Positions 1-7,536 of a DNA stretch of 15,683 nt are shown here, piece by piece; the stretch's first letter is position 1, and each line of letters opens with the position of its first letter. The stretch spans positions 1 to 15,683 of the forward strand of contig USIN01000020.1 of assembly GCA_900554715.1 (NCBI GenBank). Direction: 5' to 3'. Made by a program: the position numbers and the translations under genes. This stretch comes from an uncultured Bacteroidales bacterium. Its GTDB lineage: Bacteria; Bacteroidota; Bacteroidia; Bacteroidales; Muribaculaceae. Under the pieces are notes generated by a model that was not told where the DNA came from, made no database searches, and was given only the letters and a program-made list of their open reading frames with translations.

Positions 1-72
1 AACATAGAGAGGAAAATTTTATACCCTGCGGCCCGAGTCGTCTACCACACGACCCGGGCCGCAATTGTTTGT
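1..72. repeat. 72-bp direct repeat, copy 1, with GC-rich hairpin
   Basis: This stretch recurs at 2595-2666 with only two differences, both C to T in the second copy. It contains an inverted repeat: left arm 27-41 (TGCGGCCCGAGTCGT), seven-base loop, right arm 49-63, with a single A-C mismatch. A moderately T-rich stretch follows on the plus strand and TATAAAATTTT follows on the minus strand, so it could end transcription in either direction. It is probably the terminator of a gene lying left of the window. That the same 72 bp also closes the AT-rich cassette suggests that the cassette was inserted or duplicated through this sequence; that part is inference. Confidence 0.85.
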
Positions 73-195
73 TGCAGGCATTACCGCCATGCTTCTTAAT
101 AAAATTTTAATAAATACCTTAATTTAGTTAAATTTAATTAAACATTACCAAAATCACCTCAAGGTTTAAAAATGTTTAATAAATTGCATAATTAA

Positions 196-203
196 TATAT
201 TTT
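196..203 (+). promoter_or_regulatory. possible -7 promoter element of the C10 peptidase gene
   Basis: TATATTTT differs by one base from the Bacteroidota -7 consensus TAnnTTTG, and lies 30 bases before the ATG at 234. A TTTA at 175-178 could serve as a poor -33 element. The surrounding 73-233 region is very AT-rich, so a chance match is quite possible. Confidence 0.25.
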
Positions 204-233
204 CACTTAGCTTCTAACTAAACATAATTCACT

Positions 234-1638
234 ATGAAAAGACTAATCAAATTATCGGCAATGATGCTTTGTATCGCGCCATCATTGCTCTTCTATGCTT
301 GTCAGAATGAAGACAGTCCTTTGACGGGACAAAACGAAAAAAAAATTATTAGAAGAATTTAAAATCGAAACTTCGGATCAACACAGTGTTACACCATATG
401 ACGCGGCAACAGTGGCCTTGAAACAACTTGGTCGCGACATTCAAAAGGGACGATCCGCTTCAAATTACAGCATCTCAACGGTTAATGACGAAAATGGCGA
501 ACCGGCTCTTTACATCGTCAATTTTGACAATAACGGCGGTTTTGTCGTTGTCAGCGCAAAACGGGAAATCAACCCGGTACTTGCCTGGAACACAGAAGGA
601 CAATACGTTAACACTTTAAATAGCGGCGTACAGATTTGGCAAGATCACATGGTCAAAGCGATACAAAATGCCGATGCTCAAGAAGACTCTGTAAAGCAGA
701 TTAACAAACGCATCTGGGCCTCAATGGCTAATGAAAAAGTTCCTGAGGCTATAACACCGATGTCTGCTAATTCTTCAGATGAATGGACAATTGCTAAACA
801 AATTCTCCGTGAACATTTAATGGAATGGAAAAACGAAGGCATAGATTGTTATCCTTTAAAAGACTGGGATCCAAACCTTCAGCATTATGGACCTGAGAAA
901 ACTTATCGCAATTTTAACTGGGAAGAATGTGCTTATGTGGTAGAAAGAGTCTCAAATGTTAGAAAAGACGATATTTTCATCAAAACAAAATGGGGACAGA
1001 AATACGGATTCAATTACTATTGCCCAAAGATTAATGGCCAATGGCCGCTAGCAGGGTGCGTTCCAGTAGCTTGTGGACAATTAATGTATTATTATAGATT
1101 TCCTTCCAACTACGATTGGGATAACATGGCGCTTAACTCTGCAACAGATGCTTCGGCTTTACTCATTGCTGAATTGGGAGATGCAATGAAAGCTAAATAT
1201 GACTTAGACAGAACGGAAGTGTATATTGAAGAATGTATTAAATATCTGAAATCAATTGGATATAAATGTCATGAAGAAATGAGTCTGAATGTTTCAAAAA
1301 TGGAACAAACTATGTTAAATCACAAGCCAATTCTCTTGCGTTTGATACCAGAAGATGATTATACCAACAGTCATCGCATTGTTGTAGGTGGAGTGGGTAT
1401 TAGTGAGATTAATATTGTAGATGATATAATGACATTTACAACAGCAACAAACTATGAAACCGTGGCCTCCGAGCGTGTTTATTCGGCTCGATCAGTATAT
1501 TTTTATTTAAACTGGGGTTGGCATGGCATTAACGATGCTTTCTATCTATTAAACGATATAAACGCTGAAGATCCAGAAACAAAAGAAATGATAAGTTGGG
1601 AGGCGAGTGACGCTATATACGTCGAACCCAATATTTAA
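234..1638 (+). pseudogene. C10 family (streptopain-like) cysteine peptidase lipoprotein, frameshifted at an A9 tract
   Basis: The ATG at 234 opens a lipoprotein signal peptide (MKRLIKLSAMMLCIAPSLLF, Cys at residue 23). This frame stops at 362 after 42 residues. The rest of the protein is open in the next frame from about 346 to the stop at 1638. The frames meet in a run of nine A (337-345); eight A would give one continuous 467-residue protein. In that numbering, a Spi-like propeptide motif GGFVVVSAK lies near 101-109, the catalytic Cys is 275 (AGCVPVACGQLMYYY), the catalytic His is 380 (SHRIVVGG), and the conserved NWGW loop is 426-429. C10 enzymes are secreted or surface proteinases made as zymogens, like streptopain and the Bfp proteases of Bacteroides fragilis. 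The enzyme part looks intact. The split could be real inactivation, phase variation, repair by transcriptional slippage, or a sequencing error. Base composition is AT-rich, unlike the genes after 2900. Confidence 0.85.
337..345 (+). other. A9 homopolymer at the frameshift point
   Basis: Nine consecutive A follow codon 34 of the signal-peptide frame. Removing one A joins the lipoprotein leader to the peptidase as ...NEKK-LLEEFKIE..., with no stop between. Runs of A this long are known sites of replication slippage and transcriptional slippage in bacteria, and are also a classic sequencing error context. Confidence 0.8.
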
Positions 1639-1702
1639 ACTTCAACAATATGAGATGTCTTTTTTAATCTTTCGTTTACTATTAACCTCCAATTTTTATA
1701 AT

Positions 1703-2515
1703 ATGAAAAAAATAATCACTATGTCTATTTTGCTGATGTCATTTTTCGCATCATGCTCAGATGACCCGCAGCCGAATGATATCAGCAATACCGATAAATA
1801 TGTCGTCAATGGCAAGATTGTGCCGGGCAATATTAACTTACAGCTTCTGAGCCGTTACTCTGAGGGGTTTACCGACGCCACATATACTTTGTGTAGTACC
1901 GGACATTATTATAAAGATGAAAGCACGGACGGTAACTGGGTAAAATACGGTGATGGCGTAGACGGTCTTGAATCCTTTAAACCTAAGATAATTGTAATAA
2001 AAGACGGCAATTGCTGGACGACAATGTCATCGTGGTCTTGTGCTTTAGGTCCTACTATGTTTTCTATTGCCTTAGAGCTGATTGATTTAGGGAAACACGA
2101 AGATTATTATGTGCTTATCAGCAAAAAACTTCAAATTGATGATGCCGATAAAACCCTTTCGATAGGAAAAGGCAAATTCGGTCTGTTGCATGCCGACGAT
2201 AACTGTTTGGTTCTTAGCGAAGAATCCAAAACACTTTATTACGAAGACGGTAATTTGCTCGAAGGCAAAAGTATGGATATCGGATCATTTAAGCTGTCAG
2301 CACCTTTTGAAACACCAACTGACAGAATTACCAAGATTTTCGACACTGAGGAAGATGCATACGACTGGATTATCGCGCTTTTCCGCGAATATTTCGGAGA
2401 GTCTGTAGACCGAAATCAATTTTATGGCGGACGGGTAATCTATACTGACCCCATGTTTGGCGTCGAGGATCTAATCAGGGAACGCGAAAGGCTTCCTGAA
2501 ATATTACGATATTAA
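1703..2515 (+). CDS. lipoprotein of unknown function downstream of the C10 peptidase
   Basis: A 270-residue protein. The frame is open from 1607, but the ATG at 1703 is preferred because it starts a clear lipoprotein signal peptide (MKKIITMSILLMSFFASC, lipid-modified Cys 18, followed by acidic SDD, usual for exported Bacteroidota lipoproteins). The mature part is rich in beta-type segments and acidic residues, and I recognise no family. Four further cysteines lie at about residues 62, 89, 98 and 151. It starts 64 bases after the peptidase stop with no terminator seen between, so the two may be co-transcribed. In Bacteroides fragilis, C10 peptidases are accompanied by small propeptide-like inhibitors. 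This protein is larger, and I see no clear Spi motif, so an inhibitor or substrate-partner role is only a guess from position. Confidence 0.75.
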   Translation: MKKIITMSILLMSFFASCSDDPQPNDISNTDKYVVNGKIVPGNINLQLLSRYSEGFTDATYTLCSTGHYYKDESTDGNWVKYGDGVDGLESFKPKIIVIKDGNCWTTMSSWSCALGPTMFSIALELIDLGKHEDYYVLISKKLQIDDADKTLSIGKGKFGLLHADDNCLVLSEESKTLYYEDGNLLEGKSMDIGSFKLSAPFETPTDRITKIFDTEEDAYDWIIALFREYFGESVDRNQFYGGRVIYTDPMFGVEDLIRERERLPEILRY

Positions 2516-2594
2516 TCGTAGTGACATCTAAGCGCTTGCGTATATCAAGATGATACGCACACAGCATCGGCATCAGTCAAGATTGCAGTAAGAT

Positions 2595-2666
2595 AACATA
2601 GAGAGGAAAATTTTATACCCTGCGGCCCGAGTCGTTTACCACACGATCCGGGCCGCAATTGTTTGT
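2595..2666. repeat. 72-bp direct repeat, copy 2, with GC-rich hairpin
   Basis: Same orientation as 1-72 and identical at 70 of 72 positions. The hairpin arms are at 2621-2635 and 2643-2657; the second substitution turns a G-C pair of copy 1 into a G-U wobble, so copy 2 folds slightly less well. Together the two copies bracket the AT-rich C10 peptidase and lipoprotein genes. Homologous recombination between them would delete about 2.6 kb and leave one copy. Confidence 0.85.
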
Positions 2667-2866
2667 AGACAGAAAGACCGCACTCCGGTGTACCCGCGAA
2701 GCAATTGTCGTTCAGATAATTTTCCTTCAAGCGGTCTGTATACGAAAATTGTTTACCTTTGTATTGAATATGCTGCTGGAGAAACAGGACGGCGACAATA
2801 AGACGAAACTCAAATTCGTTCGCCGAAACGACCTGCCGCGTCCCTGAACGGTCTGAACCCATAACA

Positions 2867-2893
2867 CGGCCCGGGCGATTGTCGTCCGGGCCG
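2867..2893. terminator. strong hairpin downstream of glmM
   Basis: CGGCCCGG (2867-2874) pairs with CCGGGCCG (2886-2893), and the inner bases extend the stem to about twelve pairs with one G-T wobble and a TTG loop. It lies 35 bases beyond the glmM stop on the minus strand, where a terminator is expected. Neither side has a good T-tract, so termination efficiency is uncertain. Its arms resemble those in the two 72-bp repeats. Confidence 0.55.
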
Positions 2894-2927
2894 CTGTCTT
2901 ATAGTGAGAGTTGTGATTTCGGAGGGA

Positions 2928-4316
2928 TTATTCTGTCATCTTGACTATCATGGCCTTGACAGAGTCGCCGAGCTGTTGGGCAGCTTCGGGTGTGTGGGCC
3001 TCGGCATAGACGCGGATGATAGGCTCGGTGTTTGACTTGCGCAGGTGTACCCAGCTGTCTTCAAAGTCAATCTTGACGCCGTCGATGTCGGTAATCTTCT
3101 CACCGGCAAAGCGCTCTTTGACGGCGGCGAGCAGGGCGTCGACGTCAAGCGAGGGCTGAAGCTCGACTTTGGTCTTGTAGATATCGTAGGGGGGATATGT
3201 CTGACGGAGCTCGCTGACTTTCTTGCCCGACTTGGCGAGAAGGGTCAGGAATAGGGCGACACCGACGAGGGCGTCGCGGCCATAGTGTGCGGCTGGATAG
3301 ATGACACCGCCGTTGCCCTCGCCGCCGATGACGGCTCCGGTGGCTTTCATCTTGGTGGTGACATTGACTTCGCCGACGGCGGCCGCTTCGTAGCTGCAGC
3401 CGTGGGCGACGGTGACGTCACGCAGGGCGCGGCTCGAGCTGAGGTTGCTGACTGTCGGGCCGGGCGTGAGACCGAGGAGGTAGTCGGCGACAGAGACGAG
3501 GGTATATTCTTCGCCGAACATCTCGCCGTTTTCCATGACGATGGCAAGACGGTCGACATCGGGGTCGACGACAAAGCCGACGTCGGCGCCGCTTTCGCGG
3601 GTCACGCGGGCAATGTCGGTGAGGTTGGCCGGTATGGGCTCGGGGTTATGGGCAAACTTGCCTGTGGCCTCGCAGTTGAGTTCGACTATATTCTTCACGC
3701 CGAGGGCGCGGAGCAGCTGGGGAATGACAACACCGCCGACAGAGTTGACGGCGTCGACAGCTACCGTGAAACCGGCCTTGGCGATGGCGTCACGGTCGAC
3801 GGCGTCGAGAGCGAGCACCATGTCGATATGGCGACGGTTGTATGTGTTGTTGATATACTCATGACCGAGGTCATCGACGGCAGCGAAGTGATATTCGTCG
3901 GCAGCGGCGATGCGGAGCACTTCCTTGCCTTCGGCGTCGCTGAGGAATTCGCCGTGTTCGTTGAGCAGTTTGAGGGCATTCCACTGTTTGGGGTTATGCG
4001 AGGCGGTGAGAATCAAGCCGCCGCAAGCGTTCTCGGCCACAACGGCGATTTCGGTCGTCGGCGTCGAGGCGAGGCCGATATTGACGACGTCGAAACCCAT
4101 CGAGACGAGGGTGCCTACGACGATGTCAGAGACCATCTTGCCCGAGAGACGGGCGTCGCGGCCGACCACGATGGTGTTGCTCGTGCGGGTTGTTGTCTTT
4201 TTGATGAATTCGGCGTATGCGGCCGTAAACTTGACGATGTCGATGGGGGTTAGTCCGTCACCGGCTTTGGCGCCGATGGTGCCACGGATGCCCGATATTG
4301 ATTTTATGAGTGTCAT
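2928..4316 (-). CDS. glmM: phosphoglucosamine mutase (alpha-D-phosphohexomutase family)
   Basis: A full-length 462-residue phosphohexomutase. The phosphoserine loop is TASHNP with Ser 106. The metal-binding loop is DPDVDR (251-256). The sugar-binding loop is GEGNGG (332-337). The phosphate-binding loop is RKSNTEP (426-432). The N-terminal SISGIRGTIG is also typical. The expected reaction is glucosamine-6-phosphate to glucosamine-1-phosphate, a cytoplasmic step towards UDP-GlcNAc for peptidoglycan and LPS. Bacteroidota copies of this subfamily are usually annotated GlmM, but phosphomannomutase or phosphoglucomutase activity cannot be excluded from motifs alone. It is the last gene of a three-gene minus-strand operon, starting 6 bases after the stop of the DUF4827 gene. 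Confidence 0.92.
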   Translation of the reverse strand: MTLIKSISGIRGTIGAKAGDGLTPIDIVKFTAAYAEFIKKTTTRTSNTIVVGRDARLSGKMVSDIVVGTLVSMGFDVVNIGLASTPTTEIAVVAENACGGLILTASHNPKQWNALKLLNEHGEFLSDAEGKEVLRIAAADEYHFAAVDDLGHEYINNTYNRRHIDMVLALDAVDRDAIAKAGFTVAVDAVNSVGGVVIPQLLRALGVKNIVELNCEATGKFAHNPEPIPANLTDIARVTRESGADVGFVVDPDVDRLAIVMENGEMFGEEYTLVSVADYLLGLTPGPTVSNLSSSRALRDVTVAHGCSYEAAAVGEVNVTTKMKATGAVIGGEGNGGVIYPAAHYGRDALVGVALFLTLLAKSGKKVSELRQTYPPYDIYKTKVELQPSLDVDALLAAVKERFAGEKITDIDGVKIDFEDSWVHLRKSNTEPIIRVYAEAHTPEAAQQLGDSVKAMIVKMTE

Positions 4317-4322
4317 GATTTA

Positions 4323-4895
4323 TTAAATCTTAGGACGGTAATATCTTAAATGGTATAGAAAAGGTATGACGTTTGCGATTTCGCTCGAGAAGCCATACTG
4401 CGACTTGATGACGAGGTTGACCTCGCAGTCGACGGGGAGATATGCCAGAGGCGTCTGTACGCCTGTGCCCCACTGGATACTGCTCTGGAGCTGATAGTTG
4501 TTATATCTGAAGCTCGAGTTGAGATAACCCATGTCGGTCTCGTTGCCTGTGCCTGAGGGCAATTTGCCGTCGGCGTAGTTGTTGAGGTTGTAACGGGTAA
4601 AACGGAAGTAGATGAGCTCGTCGTCTTCGGCACGGTTGTCTTTTGTGCCGGGATCGATAACCTGCATATAGAGCATGCCGTCTTCGTCGAGACGGTAGTA
4701 AGGGGCGTCGGGGCCGGTGATGAAGACCGTGTCGGCCGGAATCTCGGCCACGACCATCTGGTCGGCGAGATAGCGGTTGACGCTCTGGGTCTCGGTGTCG
4801 AGCAGCTCGGCGTAAGTCTTGCCGTCGTCGCAGGAAACGGCGGCTGCGGCTAACACAGCCGAGAATATGGTGATTACGACTCTTGAGAATTTCAT
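4323..4895 (-). CDS. DUF4827 family lipoprotein
   Basis: A 190-residue protein with a signal peptide ending in a lipobox (AAAAVSC, Cys 22, then DDGKTYAELLD). The mature part matches my recollection of DUF4827, a Bacteroidota family found beside nrnA-like and glmM genes. Its overall pattern (DTVFITGPDAPYYRLDEDGMLYMQV, with later YLPVDCEV) recalls FKBP-like peptidyl-prolyl isomerase relatives, but the catalytic state is unknown. It should sit at the inner or outer membrane facing the periplasm. It lies between nrnA-like (12-base gap) and glmM (6-base gap), so co-transcription is very likely; no functional link to either neighbour is established. Confidence 0.85.
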   Translation of the reverse strand: MKFSRVVITIFSAVLAAAAVSCDDGKTYAELLDTETQSVNRYLADQMVVAEIPADTVFITGPDAPYYRLDEDGMLYMQVIDPGTKDNRAEDDELIYFRFTRYNLNNYADGKLPSGTGNETDMGYLNSSFRYNNYQLQSSIQWGTGVQTPLAYLPVDCEVNLVIKSQYGFSSEIANVIPFLYHLRYYRPKI

Positions 4896-4906
4896 GACTG
4901 GTAATG

Positions 4907-5941
4907 TTATTGTTTGTCGATATATTTCTTTTTGTTTTCGGCAATCAGCGAACGGAAGAGCCCGGCGGCCTCGTCGAGCGTGCCGTCAAACTCGCCGCCT
5001 GCGGCGTTGAGATGGCCGCCGCCGCCGAAGTGGTCGTGACAGAGCGCGTTGACCGGGAAATCGCCTTTGCTGCGCATCGATATCTTGACGTAGTTGTCTT
5101 CTTCGCGCATGAAAGCCGAATATACGATGCCTGGAATCGCCAGCGGCCTGTTGACAAGCCCCTCGGTGTCGCCTTTGGTATAGTGGAAACGGTTGAGTTC
5201 AGAGCGGTCGAGGCAGATAAGAGCCGCGCCGCCGTCTTTGAATACCTCCATCTTCTTCGACATGGCGTAGGCGTTGAGACGCAGGCAGTTTTCAGAATGT
5301 GTATTGAACAGGCGCTCGTAGAGCATGTTTTTATCGACACCTTTGCGTATGAGTTCGGCGACGATGATATATGCGTCGGGGTCGTTGGCGTTATACGAGA
5401 AATTGCCCGTGTCGGTCATCATTCCGGCAAGAAGGCACTCGGCGGCATAACGGTCGATGAGATTGAACAGCTCGAGACGGCAGAAGACTCTGAAGAGCAG
5501 AGCGCACGTCGACGACTGGTCGGGATGAGAGAACACCGGGTCGGCGAAGTCGCCGGGATCGAGATGATGGTCGATGAGCACCTTGGCGGCGTTGCTGGCT
5601 GCAATCGGCCCGGCGAGTGCGCCTACACGCTTGAGTTCGTTGTAATCAAGGCAGAATATCAGATCGGCGTCAGCTATGAGACCGGCGGCGAAGTCGGGAT
5701 ACTGCCTGGCGTCAATCATCTCTTTGGCTCCGGGAAGGAACATCAGGTTTGACAATGCCCTGTCGGGCAGGATGACCTTGACATCCTTGCCTAATGTGGT
5801 CATGACAGCAGCCATGGCGATAGACGCCCCGACCGCATCACCGTCGGGCGACATGTGGGTCGTGACGACAACCTTGCGGGATTCGTCGAGCAAACGCTTG
5901 AGACGCTTAACGTCAGCTTCTTTTATTATTCGTGTCAGCAT
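4907..5941 (-). CDS. nrnA: DHH/DHHA1 phosphoesterase, NrnA-like (oligoribonuclease / pAp phosphatase type)
   Basis: A 344-residue protein with both expected domains. The DHH part has SPDGDAVGAS (31-40), the Asp-bearing LIFCLDYNE (about 94-102) and DHH at 124-126. The DHHA1 part ends in GGGGHLNAAGG (306-316), the substrate-binding glycine-rich loop. These enzymes are cytoplasmic, Mn-dependent, and degrade very short RNAs and/or 3'-phosphoadenosine 5'-phosphate. The length agrees with NrnA and is too short for RecJ. It is the first gene of the operon with the DUF4827 gene and glmM. A well-matched promoter lies directly upstream, implying a very short leader of roughly ten bases. Substrate preference (nanoRNA, pAp or c-di-nucleotide products) cannot be read from the sequence. 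Confidence 0.9.
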   Translation of the reverse strand: MLTRIIKEADVKRLKRLLDESRKVVVTTHMSPDGDAVGASIAMAAVMTTLGKDVKVILPDRALSNLMFLPGAKEMIDARQYPDFAAGLIADADLIFCLDYNELKRVGALAGPIAASNAAKVLIDHHLDPGDFADPVFSHPDQSSTCALLFRVFCRLELFNLIDRYAAECLLAGMMTDTGNFSYNANDPDAYIIVAELIRKGVDKNMLYERLFNTHSENCLRLNAYAMSKKMEVFKDGGAALICLDRSELNRFHYTKGDTEGLVNRPLAIPGIVYSAFMREEDNYVKISMRSKGDFPVNALCHDHFGGGGHLNAAGGEFDGTLDEAAGLFRSLIAENKKKYIDKQ

Positions 5942-5957
5942 GTTACAGAAATGTTTG

Positions 5958-5988
5958 CAAAGTTAACATTTCTCGTCATTAATCCAAA
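5958..5988 (-). promoter_or_regulatory. Bacteroidota-type promoter of the nrnA-DUF4827-glmM operon
   Basis: Read on the minus strand, TTTG (5988-5985), a 19-base spacer, then TAACTTTG (5965-5958). This is a full match to TTTG / TAnnTTTG, the primary sigma factor pattern of Bacteroides. It is the best promoter in the window. The start codon at 5941 lies only 17 bases beyond the -7 element, so the transcript leader is very short. Confidence 0.75.
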
Positions 5989-6039
5989 GCAAAGGCCCGC
6001 GTTTTAAGAAAGTTTTTGATTGACAGCGCTCATAAAAGC

Positions 6040-6072
6040 GTGTGCCGCGTCGCGAAATACAACGGGGCACAC
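6040..6072 (-). terminator. probable terminator of the flavodoxin gene
   Basis: GTGTGCC (6040-6046) and GGCACAC (6066-6072) form a seven-pair stem with a 19-base loop. On the minus strand the stem is followed by GCTTTTATGAG. It lies 47 bases past the flavodoxin stop and before the nrnA promoter. The long loop and short T-run make it moderate. Confidence 0.45.
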
Positions 6073-6119
6073 ACTCTCGTAATTAATCTGTCTACACGCC
6101 TGATATATGATCAAGTCGC

Positions 6120-6623
6120 TTAGTCGAATTCTTTTTTTAGCTGCTCACACCATGCCTCGACGCGTTTTTCTGTCAGTTCGGGATGATTGCCCTGGTCTAT
6201 TGTCAGGCCTACCATCGCACCGCCGCGGTATGATTTCGATTCGCCGAAGTCATAGCCGTCGGCATTGAAATGACCTGTCATCGTGGCGCCTGTGGCAGCC
6301 ATGCGGTCGTAGATTTGGCCGACGGCGTCGCAGAATGTGTCATACATCGTCTCGTCGCCGCAACCGAAGACTGCGATTTTCTTGCCTTTGAGGTCAAGAA
6401 CCTCGGCTCCGGCAATGAAATCATACCAGTTGTCTTCGAGATCGCCCGAACCCCATGTACTTGAACCGAGGACAAGATTGTCATAGTCGCCAAGAGCTGA
6501 GGGTGCCGTGGCGGCAACATCATGGACGTCGGCTGTGTCGACACCGAGACGTCCGGCTATCATCCGTGCTACATCGGCCGTGTTGCCCGTGGCCGAACCG
6601 TAGAATATACCTGTTTTTTTCAT
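6120..6623 (-). CDS. fldA: long-chain flavodoxin
   Basis: A 167-residue FMN-binding electron carrier of the long-chain class. The phosphate loop is GSATGNT (9-15). The first isoalloxazine loop is SSTWGSGDLEDNW with Trp 57. The second is GCGDETMYDTFCDAVG with Tyr 94. The segment GHFNADGYDFGESKSYRGGAMVG corresponds to the extra loop of long-chain flavodoxins. It would shuttle low-potential electrons in the cytoplasm, for example to pyruvate oxidoreductase or radical-SAM activation systems, often replacing ferredoxin when iron is short. It is a single-gene unit facing the OmpA-like gene divergently. I see no convincing TAnnTTTG element or Fur-like palindrome upstream, so its regulation is not visible here. 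Confidence 0.95.
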   Translation of the reverse strand: MKKTGIFYGSATGNTADVARMIAGRLGVDTADVHDVAATAPSALGDYDNLVLGSSTWGSGDLEDNWYDFIAGAEVLDLKGKKIAVFGCGDETMYDTFCDAVGQIYDRMAATGATMTGHFNADGYDFGESKSYRGGAMVGLTIDQGNHPELTEKRVEAWCEQLKKEFD

Positions 6624-6730
6624 ATTGCAGTTGTTAATTGAGTCTTTATGTTATAACATTTGACTTATCACGCTTGTTTAATAGATGTAATACTTGTGTA
6701 ATTTATCTTTTCAACAAAATAGCAACTACT

Positions 6731-7462
6731 ATGAAAACAGACAACAACACCCCAAAAGGCCTTCCGGGCCACAAGGAATCGCTCCGCATCGAGGGTCACA
6801 CAGAACCGGGCCGCCTCAGCGCGCCGCAGGAATCCGGTGAAGCCGCCGACCCGATACTCGCCGCAGCCACAGAACGCACTCCCGGAGCCGTCAAATGGCT
6901 CGGAGCCATAATGGCGCTCCTCGGCATCGCCGCCATCGCGATGCTCTTCGTCGGCTACCGTCACCACTCAACGGCCGACAGGCACATGGCCGTGGCCGAG
7001 CGTACCATTCCCCGCCACAAGCTGCTCAAACGCGGCACTCCGGCATTCGACGCCATGATGAACGCCCAGGATTACACGACATACGGCTTCTCGGCATCGC
7101 CGAAACAGGCGTCTGACGTTCTGAAAAACCGCACCGTCAACGGCATCTACGACCCCACGACAGGCATGGTCTATCTCTTCCGCACCGACAATGCTGACGT
7201 CGACGAGAACGCCGCGCTCAGCGACTTCGCCCGAAAGGCCGCAGACGCGGGCTATAATGTAGAGATACGCGCCTATACCGACCCGCGAGGACGCGCCGAC
7301 TATAACCGCCGTCTGAGCGAACGCCGCGCACGCGCCGTCGGCAAATATCTGTGCAGCCACGGCCTTTCGCCCAAGCAGGTCAAGACCAAGGGCATGGGCG
7401 CCACCGACGCCTACGGCAGCCATGCACAGGACCGCCGCGCCGAAATCCGCGTCGTCAGATAA
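6731..7462 (+). CDS. single-pass membrane protein with C-terminal OmpA-like domain
   Basis: The frame is open from 6638, but ATG 6731 is preferred: it gives a 243-residue protein and lies 20 bases after a near-consensus -7 element (TATCTTTT, 6704-6711). Residues 1-55 are polar and probably cytoplasmic. Residues 56-76 form one hydrophobic helix, with no cleavable signal or lipobox. A linker follows. The OmpA-like domain spans about 155-243 with the core TDPRGRADYNRRLSERRARAV (183-203), the region that binds diaminopimelate in peptidoglycan. The Asp and Arg expected for that contact are present. So it probably ties the inner membrane to the cell wall, as do MotB-like or inner-membrane OmpA-domain proteins, rather than being an outer-membrane porin. 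It is monocistronic, with a strong terminator. The exact role is unknown. Confidence 0.85.
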   Translation: MKTDNNTPKGLPGHKESLRIEGHTEPGRLSAPQESGEAADPILAAATERTPGAVKWLGAIMALLGIAAIAMLFVGYRHHSTADRHMAVAERTIPRHKLLKRGTPAFDAMMNAQDYTTYGFSASPKQASDVLKNRTVNGIYDPTTGMVYLFRTDNADVDENAALSDFARKAADAGYNVEIRAYTDPRGRADYNRRLSERRARAVGKYLCSHGLSPKQVKTKGMGATDAYGSHAQDRRAEIRVVR

Positions 7463-7495
7463 AAAAACGTCTCAAACCGCGACCTTGGCATACCT

Positions 7496-7536
7496 ACCGG
7501 CCCCGGACGCCCGACCAGCCTCCGGGACCGGTTTTT
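7496..7536 (+). terminator. strong rho-independent terminator of the OmpA-like gene
   Basis: ACCGGCCCCGGA (7496-7507) pairs with TCCGGGACCGGT (7521-7532) with one C-A mismatch, and is directly followed by a run of T (7532-7536). The T-run overlaps the stop codon of the convergent gene ending at 7535, so the two genes meet end to end with no spacer. Confidence 0.85.

Larger units (their letters stand above)
2516..2927. other. 412-base gene-free stretch between the C10 cassette and glmM
   Basis: Three things are visible. A bulged hairpin at 2537-2559 (TGCGTATATCA, loop AGA, TGATACGCA) follows the lipoprotein stop but has no T-tract. The second 72-bp repeat lies at 2595-2666. A strong GC hairpin sits at 2867-2893. 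A perfect match to the -7 motif (TACCTTTG, 2754-2761) has no convincing -33 partner. The only open frames here are short and cross the repeat or hairpins, so I call none of them genes. Confidence 0.6.

Noticed and set aside
1..2666. Insertion sequence or integrative element
   Set aside because: No transposase, integrase or terminal inverted repeats are visible; only the direct repeats support mobility, so it is listed as a finding and not as a mobile element.
2545..2862. Minus-strand frame of 105 codons over the second direct repeat
   Set aside because: It runs through the 72-bp repeat and its hairpin, has no recognisable domain, and has no equivalent at the first repeat copy.
3285..4253. 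Long plus-strand open frame (322 codons) opposite glmM
   Set aside because: It lies entirely antisense to glmM, whose catalytic motifs are all present; it is a by-product of GC-rich codon use, with no recognisable domain.
4904..5752. Plus-strand open frame (282 codons) opposite nrnA
   Set aside because: Antisense shadow of a full-length DHH/DHHA1 gene.
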